This document shows positions 20,971 through 30,221 of a stretch of 64,000 nt of DNA, piece by piece. A program made the translations under genes and the position numbers. Under the pieces are notes generated by a model. It saw only the letters and a program-made list of their open reading frames with translations. It was not told the origin of the DNA and did not search any database. Where the stretch lies: positions 372,001 to 436,000 of the forward strand of contig NC_067205.1 in the NCBI RefSeq assembly GCF_026262505.1. The letters are read 5' to 3'. Positions within the stretch are counted from its first letter, which is position 1. Every line of letters starts with the position of its first letter. The stretch is from Trichomonas vaginalis G3 (Eukaryota > Parabasalia > Trichomonadida > Trichomonadidae).

Positions 20971-21237
20971 TTAGGTATAATGGTCAATAATGTCCTGCAT
21001 TTCATAAAGATACTGTTCATTTGTTTCATCTTTCGCACTACAGTCTAAATTACTTGTTAAAAGTTCTTGCTTTATCTTCTGGATTTTTGTTTCGAAAGTA
21101 TATGAAGAAGGAATGAAGCTTTTCATCTCTACTAACATAGATGTTGGATTCATGACTAACGAGTTTGGTGCTGTAGTTGTGGACAGAGTCCCGCCGTTCG
21201 CGGCTTGTATTGCTGTTGTGCCGATTGTTGAAATCAT
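20971..21237 (-). CDS. Small hypothetical protein, element B, about 88 aa
   Basis: The start is taken at the ATG read MISTIGTTAIQAANGGT. The frame upstream is a Phe-rich run from an A/T tract and is unlikely to be coding. The Ala/Thr-rich N-terminus includes the peptide encoded by the double-hairpin palindrome at 21181 to 21204. The rest is helical and polar. I do not recognise it. Confidence 0.35.
   Translation of the reverse strand: MISTIGTTAIQAANGGTLSTTTAPNSLVMNPTSMLVEMKSFIPSSYTFETKIQKIKQELLTSNLDCSAKDETNEQYLYEMQDIIDHYT
21181..21204. repeat. GC double-hairpin palindrome, variant
   Basis: GGAC-AGA-GTCC, then C, then GCCG-TTCG-CGGC with a TTCG loop. It has the same order and spacing as the palindrome at 16943, with different stem sequence in the first hairpin, and lies within the coding frame at 20971 to 21237. 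Confidence 0.55.
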
Positions 21238-21307
21238 ATCTTTACATACAAAATAAAAAAAAAAAATAAAAATAAAACTAACTTTATTTTTTATTTCGGG
21301 AAAATTC

Positions 21308-22058
21308 ATGAAAATTCCTGAGGTGAAAAATTAGGTGAAAAAACAGGTGAAATCTCACCGCTTCACCTAAACATTATTTTTGGATCATTTACGCTCATTA
21401 CGAAGAAATCATGACAAAACATTTACGATGAAGAAATCATGACAAATCATTTACGAAGAAGTTTCGACAAAACATTTACGATGAAGTCATGACAAAGCAT
21501 ATACGTTCATTACGATGAAGAAGTCTTGACAAAACATTTACGTTCATGTTTGACAAAACATTTACGATGAAGTCATGACAAAGCATATACGTTCATTACG
21601 ATGAAGAAGTCTTGACAAAACATTTACGTTCATGTTTGACAAAACATTTACGAAGAAGTCATGACAAAGCATATACGTTCATTACGATGAAGAAGTCTTG
21701 ACAAAACATTTACGTTCATGTTTGACAAAACATTTACGAAGAAATCATGACAAAGCATATACGATGAAGAAATCATGACAAATCATTTACGAAGAAGTTT
21801 CGACAAAACATTTACGATGAAGTCATGACAAAGCATATACGTTCATTACGATGAAGAAGTCTTGACAAAACATTTACGTTCATGTTTGACAAAACATTTA
21901 CGAAGAAGTCATGAAAATTCCTGAGGTGAAAAATTAGGTGAAAAAACAGGTGAAATCTCACCGCTTCACCTAAACATTATTTTTGGATCATTTACGCTCA
22001 TTACGAAGAAATCATGACAAAACATTTACGATGAAGAAATCATGACAAATCATTTACG
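21308..22058 (+). repeat. R2 right bracket and 86-bp tandem array
   Basis: A direct repeat of about 148 bp (21308 to 21455 and 21911 to 22058, offset 603 bp) begins with an R2 copy. Between the two lies a tandem array of 86-bp units (starts near 21481, 21567, 21653 and 21739, then shuffled further units). They are built from short variants of CATGACAAA, GCATATACG, CATTACGATGAAGAAGT and GACAAAACATTTACG. There is no open frame of note. Repeats are adjacent with no unique spacers, so it is a minisatellite and not a CRISPR array. Confidence 0.85.
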
Positions 22059-22156
22059 CTCATGTTTGACAAAGAATATACATTCATTACGATGAAGAAG
22101 TCATGACAAAGAAACGATGAATGATCATGACAAAACATTAACGTAAACATTTATTT

Positions 22157-22290
22157 CCTGTGTTGTTGTCAAAATGTCATGTTGTCACATTTTTTCAGAG
22201 AAGTTAAATGACCTGGTGACCTGGTGACCTGGTGACACATGGTGACATAGTGACACCTTCAGGTTATTCAATAATTAATTATTTTTGAAT
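22157..22290 (-). repeat. Repeat family R1, divergent inverted copy with iterons
   Basis: It matches the inverted R1 unit at both ends. In its middle the GTGAC cores are expanded: GACCTGGT occurs three times in tandem at 22210 to 22233, followed by two further GTGAC cores, giving a regular 8- to 10-bp series. It precedes the fibre gene. Confidence 0.75.
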
Positions 22291-22300
22291 GACCTGAAAA

Positions 22301-22348
22301 CATTAACGTAACCATTAACGTAACCATTAACGTAACCATTAACGTAAC
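22301..22348 (+). repeat. 12-bp tandem repeat, four exact copies
   Basis: CATTAACGTAAC is repeated four times exactly. It contains TAACG, a Myb-like core, once per unit. It lies 70 bp past the 3' end of the fibre gene, which reads toward it. Confidence 0.8.
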
Positions 22349-22419
22349 CATTTATTTCTGCAGTTCATCCATTACTTCATTACCTAATTAATTACAGACA
22401 TAAAATATATTTAGTTCAT

Positions 22420-24189
22420 TCATTGAACTCTATACCATGCAAATACAGTCATAAATGGTGGCATATAATCTTTACTTTGTCCCGTTGTTTGTGTATATCC
22501 TGAAACGCGATGTGTATGGTTTCCTCCTCCCTCAGTGTTACTCCAGTAACAATTTATAGCAAACTTAACGTCGTCTTTAACATCATATCCTTTACCTTTT
22601 GTCATTCCTGACCAATCCCAATATCTATGCTTATGCCAACCTGCTTGAGATGTACTTAAATCTATGTAGTGACTGTGTGCAGGTAAATTTTCACCTGAAA
22701 TCGTTTTACTTCCTCCTGTTTCCTTTGAAGAGTTTGCACAATACAAAAACCTGTCAACTATTTGTTCCCATGCACCAACACCAAACATTACTTGAGGACC
22801 TCTTGCATCCATAGATGTATAAATAGAACCCACTGGGTTCATTAAATCAAACATATGAGATAATATAGGATTGTCTCTTTTGAACTTAAAATATAGTGTA
22901 ACTATTTCGGGTTTCTTCTGGTTTGTGTCAGAATATTTTTTATAATATAATCTTATGTTTTCAGGGTATGTAAAATCTTGACTATAATATTTATTTTTGT
23001 CATCTATATAATAATATACTATTCTCGTTTTTTCTATTGCATTATATCTTTTATATCTATAATAATCTAAATATAATGTTTGCTTTTGTTCATCTACATG
23101 CGGCGTTCTGACATCATCTCCATAGTCGAAATAATACGGTGCTGGAGCTACGTTAGACAATGTCATATCTGTCATTTCATAAACTCTTAAATATTTCTTT
23201 TGTTCGTCTCCATATAAGTTTAAGTAACAGTTGTTGTCTAATGGAACTTTAACTTGTGTGTCATCATTCTTTATATAACTTACATACATTTCATTGTTAT
23301 TTTTCGGAATGAGTTTACACCGCATACCATTTTTTAAGGAATGTACCAATTGCCCTCTAAAATATTTATTTTCTTCATAGACGGAAAAGTCACCAGCAAT
23401 AGTTTCAATATTTTTAGTTGTTCCTATCAAACTTTGGTATATTTCATCCACATATTCCTTATCTGCCTTCTTCTCTAACTCATCGTTGACATATGTTTTA
23501 TCCGCTTTAAGGTCTAAACATTCTGAAACCCACCCCGTATCAGCTTTAGTTTTTAAAATCTTTGATGTCCATTCATGATACCATCCAACCATTTCTTTAA
23601 TTTCATTATCTTTTTCATTCACATATTCCTTATCTGCCTTCTTCATTAATTCACTAGCCACAAGTCCCTTATCTGCTTTCTCCTCTAACTCACTGTTGAC
23701 ATATTCCTTATCTGCTTTCTTCATTAATTCACTAGTCACATATTCCTTATCTGCCTTCTTCATTAATTCACTAGCCACAAGTCCCTTATCTGCTTTCTCC
23801 TCTAACTCACTATCCACGTATTCCTTATCTGCTTTCTTCATTATGTCATTTAGGAAACCTTTTATGAATTCCTCATTTAAATTAAATCTTCCAATCTTCA
23901 AAACTTTAGGAAATGCATTTAATGCGTAATATCTTTGTTCTTCTGGTGGAATTGATGTTATATCATCCGTTATTCCTTTAATTTTTGAATTCATAAATAA
24001 AATTTCTTTTATATTTGATATCACTGCACCACCTTTGCAAACGAATTCGAAATGGTCATTTTTCAATACTATCTCCAAATCTCCATATTTCAACATTTGC
24101 GTTTGTTCTGCCGTCTTTGAATTATATGCATATATGGCGTATGTAATGGTCTGTGCCTTAAGTTGTTGTGGTTGCTGTTGTTTAATCAT
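22420..24189 (-). CDS. Fibre-like protein with phage collar-type C-terminus, element B, 589 aa
   Basis: The N-terminal 130 residues are globular. Residues about 130 to 260 contain a roughly 14-residue repeat on the theme KADKEYVNSELEE, as in trimeric phage fibres. After a middle beta-rich region, the C-terminal 130 residues resemble the phage tail-collar/microcystin-dependent family, with LMNPVGSIYTSM, GVGAWEQI, GENLPAHSHYI and GGNHTHRVSGYTQTTG, ending MPPFMTVFAWYRV. In phages these proteins sit on tail or fibre tips and touch the host. Here a receptor-binding spike of a virus-like particle is inferred. The gene looks whole. Confidence 0.7.
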   Translation of the reverse strand: MIKQQQPQQLKAQTITYAIYAYNSKTAEQTQMLKYGDLEIVLKNDHFEFVCKGGAVISNIKEILFMNSKIKGITDDITSIPPEEQRYYALNAFPKVLKIGRFNLNEEFIKGFLNDIMKKADKEYVDSELEEKADKGLVASELMKKADKEYVTSELMKKADKEYVNSELEEKADKGLVASELMKKADKEYVNEKDNEIKEMVGWYHEWTSKILKTKADTGWVSECLDLKADKTYVNDELEKKADKEYVDEIYQSLIGTTKNIETIAGDFSVYEENKYFRGQLVHSLKNGMRCKLIPKNNNEMYVSYIKNDDTQVKVPLDNNCYLNLYGDEQKKYLRVYEMTDMTLSNVAPAPYYFDYGDDVRTPHVDEQKQTLYLDYYRYKRYNAIEKTRIVYYYIDDKNKYYSQDFTYPENIRLYYKKYSDTNQKKPEIVTLYFKFKRDNPILSHMFDLMNPVGSIYTSMDARGPQVMFGVGAWEQIVDRFLYCANSSKETGGSKTISGENLPAHSHYIDLSTSQAGWHKHRYWDWSGMTKGKGYDVKDDVKFAINCYWSNTEGGGNHTHRVSGYTQTTGQSKDYMPPFMTVFAWYRVQ

Positions 24190-24213
24190 TTATTATGATT
24201 TAAAAATAAATAT

Positions 24214-24924
24214 TTAATCTGTTATCTCATCAGCTATTTTTTCTATTTGAAATTGCCATAATATTTCATTCATGAATTCTAAATCACAATCAAATAGGTC
24301 GGTTATTCTAAATTTAATATTTGATAAATCTTTTGAATGAAGAATAAATGAATTCCCGGATAATTGAAACGGATATGATAAAGAAAATGTGTTTAAGTTG
24401 ATGGATAAAATGTTTTGTATTGATGGGTAAGAGTTAGGGTCTAATGTTTGATGTGAAAATCTCATTGGGGTATTAACTTTATCACATTTGATTAAAATGA
24501 AATTGGAACCAGTGTCAGAATACAAAACATCCCCAACATCTTTTTCAAAATTTAATATCCCCAACAATGAACGAAGATGAGGAGTACAAAATTTAATTTT
24601 CAGCGGAAATTTAATAAGGTTATTTATTTCATCAAGTTCAAAAAGTTTATCGGGTTTTGATTTAAAATTTTCTTCATACCATACGATAAATGATTCATTT
24701 AAATAACTTAAAATCATGTTAATATCCCATTTCGTTATCACATTATTTATATACATATCATACGTTTTTTCAAGGTCATCTTTAATAAATGATATATAAT
24801 CTGAAGGGTCTAAAAGAATGGGATTAAATTTACCACTCACAGAAACGAGAGTAACATTATAAATTCCGCTAACTGTTAAATTTAATTCACAGTTATTATT
24901 CGAAATAATATTGATAATTGACAT
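24214..24924 (-). CDS. Hypothetical protein, element B, 236 aa
   Basis: An open frame starting MSIINIISNNNCELNLTV and ending EKIADEITD. The composition is mixed beta and helix, with no signal peptide, membrane segment or catalytic motif seen. It faces the divergent gene at 24945 with a 20-bp gap. Both neighbours and strand suggest a virion or entry-related module with the fibre gene. I do not recognise it. Confidence 0.4.
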   Translation of the reverse strand: MSIINIISNNNCELNLTVSGIYNVTLVSVSGKFNPILLDPSDYISFIKDDLEKTYDMYINNVITKWDINMILSYLNESFIVWYEENFKSKPDKLFELDEINNLIKFPLKIKFCTPHLRSLLGILNFEKDVGDVLYSDTGSNFILIKCDKVNTPMRFSHQTLDPNSYPSIQNILSINLNTFSLSYPFQLSGNSFILHSKDLSNIKFRITDLFDCDLEFMNEILWQFQIEKIADEITD

Positions 24925-24944
24925 TTTTTATTACGATTAAAAAT

Positions 24945-25424
24945 ATGGTAAAGCGTTATTTTCCAGTGATAAATAAAACTAGAATAAGATTACCTCAAGA
25001 ATTCATAAATTCAACGAATAAGAAATTCATTCATGTTATAAATTTTAGTGTTTTCAGAAAATATGAGTCAATGTCATATTCATCATCGGGTTATATTTCA
25101 CTTCATTCAAATTTAGTTCAATCAAACCCATATAATGACCATTTCATAAGATTTTCAGATGGTATTAAAAATGTAATTGATAGATTAAAATATGAACAGA
25201 TTGACAATATCGAATTTTTGGAATTTTGGTTTAAATATCCCGATGGAAAAAAGATTGAAGTTAAAGATAAAGCTGATACTATAACAAAAACAATTACAAT
25301 GACCGATCCAGATAGTGGGGAACAAAAAGAAATAAAACAAACGATAGAAACTGGTGAAAGGTCAATTATTATTGATTATGATTCAAAGGATTATTATTCA
25401 ATAATGTTAATGCTTGAATATTAA
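24945..25424 (+). CDS. Hypothetical protein, element B, 159 aa
   Basis: The start is set at the ATG read MVKRYFPVINKTRIRLP, because the frame upstream uses no ATG. The protein is beta-rich with many Ser, Tyr and Ile, and has a repeated Thr/Lys stretch (TITKTITMTDPDSGEQKEIK). Its end overlaps the convergent gene at 25421 by four bases. No family is recognised. Confidence 0.4.
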   Translation: MVKRYFPVINKTRIRLPQEFINSTNKKFIHVINFSVFRKYESMSYSSSGYISLHSNLVQSNPYNDHFIRFSDGIKNVIDRLKYEQIDNIEFLEFWFKYPDGKKIEVKDKADTITKTITMTDPDSGEQKEIKQTIETGERSIIIDYDSKDYYSIMLMLEY

Positions 25425-25762
25425 ATAGCCTTAACAAAGAATTTTTCAAGTGATATTTTATATTCATCAACTATTTTATTATAAATATCATTATATGTTA
25501 AATGAAGTTCAGTTGTTGTTCCATTCTTTGATATCTTAATTGTGCTAATATCCTTTATAGGATTTATTTTTGCAACTGTTCCGCAGCATGAAACCTCATC
25601 ATCTATGAAAAATTGAATCTTAACGTCTGAATCTTGAACATCACAAAGAATGGCGATAATGTGAATTAATGATTCATAAGGTAAAATAATTAAACCGGAT
25701 TGATCAATTAAATTTATTATTGAATCATAATTATTAATTATTATATCACGGTAAATTTTCAT
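25421..25762 (-). CDS. Hypothetical protein, element B, 113 aa
   Basis: It starts MKIYRDIIINNYDSIINL and is Ile-rich, with a short SCCGTVAKINPIKD stretch. Tail-to-tail overlap with the gene at 24945 and a 17-bp gap to the gene at 25780 show the tight packing of the element. The function is unknown. Confidence 0.4.
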   Translation of the reverse strand: MKIYRDIIINNYDSIINLIDQSGLIILPYESLIHIIAILCDVQDSDVKIQFFIDDEVSCCGTVAKINPIKDISTIKISKNGTTTELHLTYNDIYNKIVDEYKISLEKFFVKAI

Positions 25763-25779
25763 TAATTCAGAATTAATGT

Positions 25780-26103
25780 CTATTTTATATGGCGTATTGC
25801 GACTGTAATCGTAGATTCCTGGTTCTCGATGTTTGATGAAAGAGGTGGGGGGTATGTTGGATATGTGGGAATTTCAACGGGTTCTTTACCGGGTTCAGAT
25901 AAAATGATTGGGTCTTCATTCTCCTCATTCTTTGGTAAGTCACGAGTTAATAAATTTGGTTGAGTTGCTGACTTTGTTAATTCAGGGCTAACATTAACTT
26001 TAACATTTTGAATAATTCGTGATTTATCATCATTTACGTTATAACCAACCGTAATCTCTGCTTTTGCGTTTGTGTTCTTTTGACTTGTGAAACGTCTTCT
26101 CAT
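25780..26103 (-). CDS. Basic-to-proline-rich small protein, element B, 107 aa
   Basis: The N-terminus MRRRFTSQKNTNAKAEITV is basic. The C-terminal half is disordered-looking and Pro/Glu-rich (EPGKEPVEIPTYPTYPPPL). PPxY-like or PTYP motifs of this kind are used by some viruses to recruit budding or sorting factors, but the match here is loose and only suggestive. Confidence 0.35.
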   Translation of the reverse strand: MRRRFTSQKNTNAKAEITVGYNVNDDKSRIIQNVKVNVSPELTKSATQPNLLTRDLPKNEENEDPIILSEPGKEPVEIPTYPTYPPPLSSNIENQESTITVAIRHIK

Positions 26104-26186
26104 TTATAATTGAATAAAAAAAGAAAAATATATTTAAAGTTTTATTTAGTTGTTACGGTAATATCCCAAGGTTCATCATTGTTTGC

Positions 26187-27085
26187 TTATACTTTCTTTG
26201 TAACTGCACCAATTATGTTATTGATATTGCTTTGAGTTTCTTCCAGTCTTATTTTATCATTTACAATATCTTTAATCATTTCATTACATGCATTCTTAAA
26301 ACCAACTGATTTTTCTAATTTACGTCTATCACTTTCTTTAATTAAATCAAAGTTATAACCTTGTTGAGAATAAAGTGGTTTCTTTATCAATTCCTTGAAC
26401 GCTTCTGAAAGTGAAGATGAAGAAATTCTTGCCACTTGAATTGGTTTAAATTCTGCTTTCATTGCTTCTTTCTGTTCATTGAACACTGGATCGAATAAAG
26501 CAACTTTAAAGAATTTCTTAGCTGGAATTTCAGGTCTCAAATTTGTATATTGACCATCAAACTGATTAACATATCGTGGTAATCCATCCGGTCCCTCTTC
26601 AATAGCGTTTAATTCTTCATTGAAATAAGAATATGGATTATGACGGTATGAATTAATTGACCATGTTCACCTTCTCCAATGTATTGTTTAACAGCTTTTC
26701 CATTTTCATCAAATTGCATAGGATAACATTCATTATATGCTTTACGTTTAGGATAATCAGATATAGTTAATTTATACCCATTTATGACTTTAATATTACC
26801 TTGACCATCAGTAACGAAAACTTCATTTATACCATCAGGTTTTCCATTTGGACCTGTAATGTCTGCTTCGTGTGCTTCCCAATTTGGACCATGACGTTTG
26901 GCATATGCTTGAGCTTCTGGTAATGTTAAAACGTTTCTCATTTGTTTAACATCTTTTTGAAGACCAGCAACAATATGAACTAATTCTTTCATTCCGTCTG
27001 GAACTTTCATAGTTCTATTATATGCACCCCTTTTGTTTGTCCCTTGTTTTAATGGAACCTGTAAAAGATTTGCTATTTCTGTCAT
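26187..27085 (-). pseudogene. Unknown virion-block protein, element B
   Basis: The minus strand starting [20 protein letters not shown] reads as one gene region with a basic N-terminus and a Gly/Tyr-rich segment (YIGEGEHGQ). Helical polar sequence (KKPLYSQQGYNFDLIKES) follows toward the 3' end. No family is recognised. It lies between the ATPase and the small genes, on the virion strand, and is broken. Confidence 0.4.
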
Positions 27086-27099
27086 GTTTAATTATAAAT

Positions 27100-27948
27100 A
27101 AAAAATAAAAATTAATTATAAAAAGTTAATCAAATTTAACACTCCTTTATTTAAATCAACTATTATTTTTCCATGTTCACCTAATTGCTGATATTGTGTG
27201 TAAAGTTCATTAATGCTCATTGGTAAATTCACTTGATAAAGCATAACGTTCAACTGTTGACGACTAAACCCACTGAAAATGAAAAGGTTGATAGATTTGA
27301 TTTAATGTTTGTGCTTAATGCTTTGAAGTATTGAACAGCCATGAAGAATGAACACTGAATGTGTCGACATTGAGTTAATAACTGATTAAAATATGATTTC
27401 TCATTTGTTATTAGTTTTGATTTCACGCATCATCTAGAAAAATTAGTGAATGCAAAAATTCTTATCAAAATTTGAAATGAAAGTGTTTCAAATAATTCAT
27501 CCCGTTGTTTATCAATAATTTTATCCTCTAATCCTTGCTTCTTGATTGTATTATATAATTCTTTATACATTAAAAAGTTTTTTAAATAATCTTCTGCTTC
27601 TTCTTGTGATAAATAAATAATTGGAATTTTGATTAAATGCTTTAAAGATTCAAATGTATTATCTGAAGGTGAACCTGAACGGTTGATATAAATTAACACA
27701 TGTGAATGGGGGGAAGTGTTAGCAATAATGATAATTTGTTTTAATATCGTTAATGTTTTACCTTTATTTTGTTTACCAATTGCTGCAGTGATTGAATTTA
27801 AGTAACATTCAGAATATGGAATTTTCATTAATTTTTCCTTAGATAGAGCATTTCTATTATCACTCAATGCTTCATTAATCATATCATCTACGTATGTATT
27901 ATATACTCCCGCTAATTCTTCATAAGGAGTGGATGAATTTAAATCCAT
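27100..27948 (-). pseudogene. Packaging ATPase (FtsK/HerA, A32-like), element B
   Basis: A P-loop of the packaging type (AIGKQNKGKT) follows a short N-terminal region. A Walker B-like stretch (IFLDDA) and a VQYFKALSTNIK segment, like the Gln-containing motif of the A32 group, are readable further on. Members of this family pump DNA into double jelly-roll capsids. It lies upstream of the unknown gene at 26187 and downstream of the capsid gene on the same strand, the normal Polinton order. The gene is broken. Confidence 0.6.
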
Positions 27949-27969
27949 TTAATCAAAAATAAATTTATA

Positions 27970-29608
27970 ATTTTAAACATTTCTATTCATCAATATTTCA
28001 TCATATGAACTTCTATACTGCGGTGGTGTACCTGTTGGATGATATTTCAAACCTTCATCCGGTGTCCATGTCCAATATGTAGTCCTAGTAAACCAAACCT
28101 GAGGAGGATTTGTCACTTTGAACAGTAAGTGTCATTTTCACCCTGAATGATTGGATAAGCTTTCACTTGTACTGTAACTTGTGAGTTGAAAGTTTCTAAT
28201 CCATCAAAGAATATACCCGCTCCATCACGTTGAACTGGAATAGTGCATAAGAATGAAGTTTGGTCTTTCCATGTTCTAGCTAATGGTGTGCCATCATCAT
28301 CATTCAGTGGTCTAGTTAATGAGTCCTCGTATTCTTCTGTGCATTCATTCACTCCATCTAAATCAGAAGCTTGAAGCATACGTGTAAAGAATATGTCACC
28401 CACTGTGGTCATCGCTTGATCGGGGAAGTTTCTGGAATCTATAGTGACCTGAAGACCTCGAAGCATTGGATTTTCTAAAACTGTTCTTTGCATTGCATTC
28501 TTCGGAAATGCTAACACAACATCTGAACATTATGAAGAGCGTATGAGAAATCTGAGCTGATACCTTCAGGAGTGATGCAACCTCCATTTAGTGAACGAAC
28601 GTCAATATGTTGAGCTGGAATCATGAATGGATCTTCCTTACTAAATAAACGTGGTATTGCTTTAACTGATTCTTCAATTAAACCGTATCCTGGTGTAATG
28701 CATTTATCCTCTAAAACTTCCATCTTTGTGCATGAAATAATAACGTCATCAACTGTTGCGTCAGCAGATGTAGCGGCTAAGCCTGTAATTAATTTGGCAG
28801 GAAGTCCGATTTGTTGGAATTTGCGATCATATTTATAAACATGATTCATAATCTTTTCATAATTTTCATCAGTTATCTTTTCATAAACATAATTTTGTAA
28901 ATCAGCAACTCTTAACGGGTCAACCTGACAAAATACTAAAGTATCCTGAAAACATAATATTTAAGAATGATTTCACCAAATGATTTAGGATAATCATCGA
29001 ACGCCTGAAATGCTAACAAATCATTTACCGGAATAATCATATCAAAAGTGACATCAACTTCATCATTTGCTTTCTTGAAAACTTCTGAAGGGTCAATATA
29101 TTTACCACATACTGAGTTATCATATTTTTGAACATTATTATATAACGAATGAACAAACTTTTTAACTTTCCTTTCTGATTTTGGTTTATATGTTGCAAAT
29201 GCAAAAGATTCACGGGCGCATCCATCTGAAGATAACCGGCATCACCTCTTTCAGTTTCTACTTCTAATTGTTTAAAGCTTTGATTTGATGATTTGTAACC
29301 AACGAATAAACGCATGCATTTAAAAGCGGCATCACATGTGAAAGCTTTATTTGAAACTAGAGTTGCTTTAACTTTGCGTTTAATATATGTGTCACCAATT
29401 GGTTCACATCATGAGCCGGATTTGTAATTCTTAAATGAGTTTGTTTATCATCAAAATATGGAGCATCAGAGTCATAGCATGAACTTTCAAGTTCTCTATA
29501 ATATCTTCTTCCATCATTCTTTGCGAATATTCCATTTATCTTTTCGAATGAATGAAACACATTTCCATTAATCGGTTTGGTGTTTGGCACTAAATAGTTA
29601 GTCGTCAT
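27970..29608 (-). pseudogene. Hexon-like major capsid protein, element B
   Basis: It starts MTTNYLVPNTKPINGNVFHS. Along the strand are beta-rich capsid-like stretches, including the VTIDSRNFPDQ segment near 28,430 that parallels IDGKYYPREE in the capsid gene of element A. Position next to the packaging ATPase supports a major capsid call. The two elements are clearly different at the sequence level, so they belong to different lineages. The gene is broken in a few places. Confidence 0.55.
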
Positions 29609-29677
29609 TTATTAATAAATAAAAAATCAAAATTAAAAGATGAAAATGAATTTTTAATTTTAATGAAATAATCAACT

Positions 29678-29893
29678 ATGGCTGCAGGATTCTTTAAGAA
29701 ACTGTGGGATAAAGTAAAAAGAGGAGCGCATAAAGTTTGGGAAACAATGAAGAAAGGAGCAAATTGGATATTTAAGAATAAAGAAGCAATTAGTGACGTT
29801 GCTGAATCAATAACACCAAAAGCTGCCCCAATAAGAGAAATTTTAAATAAAGGAGAAAAAGTTTATCAAAGACTTCAACCGATACTAAGATAA
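29678..29893 (+). CDS. Small amphipathic protein, copy 1, element B, 71 aa
   Basis: It begins MAAGFFKKLWDKVKRGAHKV and forms one long amphipathic, basic helix rich in Trp and Lys, then a second polar helix. The same MAAGFFKKLWD start occurs in the convergent gene at 29918 to 30154, so they are paralogues. Small amphipathic proteins beside capsid genes (for instance the lytic part of adenovirus protein VI) can disrupt membranes during entry. The likeness is physical and not by sequence. The gene looks whole. Confidence 0.5.
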   Translation: MAAGFFKKLWDKVKRGAHKVWETMKKGANWIFKNKEAISDVAESITPKAAPIREILNKGEKVYQRLQPILR

Positions 29894-29917
29894 AAATAAT
29901 ATTTATTTATTTTTCCA

Positions 29918-30154
29918 CTATCTACCCCCTATTTTATTAAGTATTCCTTCAGCTATTCCACCAATTGCGTTACCTGCTTGTGCTCCCATCGCCGGATTAC
30001 CTGCTTTAGTACCTAATACTCCACCTATGATAGTTCCTGCCGTTTTCGCTACTGGTGCCAAAAAGTTTGCAACGGGTTTAATAATATTTTTATGAACCCA
30101 ACCTGCAGCTTTCTTAATTCCATCCCATAATTTTTTAAAGAATCCTGCCGCCAT
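29918..30154 (-). CDS. Small amphipathic protein, copy 2, element B, about 78 aa
   Basis: The start is chosen at MAAGFFKKLWDGIKKAAGWV, because this is where similarity to the gene at 29678 begins. An in-frame upstream Met adds a hydrophobic leader not present in the paralogue. The amphipathic helix is followed by an Ala/Gly-rich stretch (NFLAPVAKTAGTIIGGVLG) that looks membrane-inserting. It lies tail to tail with copy 1, 24 bp apart. Confidence 0.5.
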   Translation of the reverse strand: MAAGFFKKLWDGIKKAAGWVHKNIIKPVANFLAPVAKTAGTIIGGVLGTKAGNPAMGAQAGNAIGGIAEGILNKIGGR

Positions 30155-30221
30155 TTCTGATTTAATATTAATTAAAAAAATATATTTCATCACTTATATT
30201 CTAATTTTTATTTAATGATAA

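Noticed and set aside
21390-21910. Regular repeats that could be taken for a CRISPR array
   Set aside because: The units are head-to-tail and variable with no unique spacers of constant length, there are no cas-like genes, and the context is a eukaryotic element.
22420-24189. Bacteriophage contamination as explanation for the fibre/collar gene
   Set aside because: The gene shares the AT-rich composition, codon use and packing of the neighbouring element genes and is flanked by the R1 repeat family.
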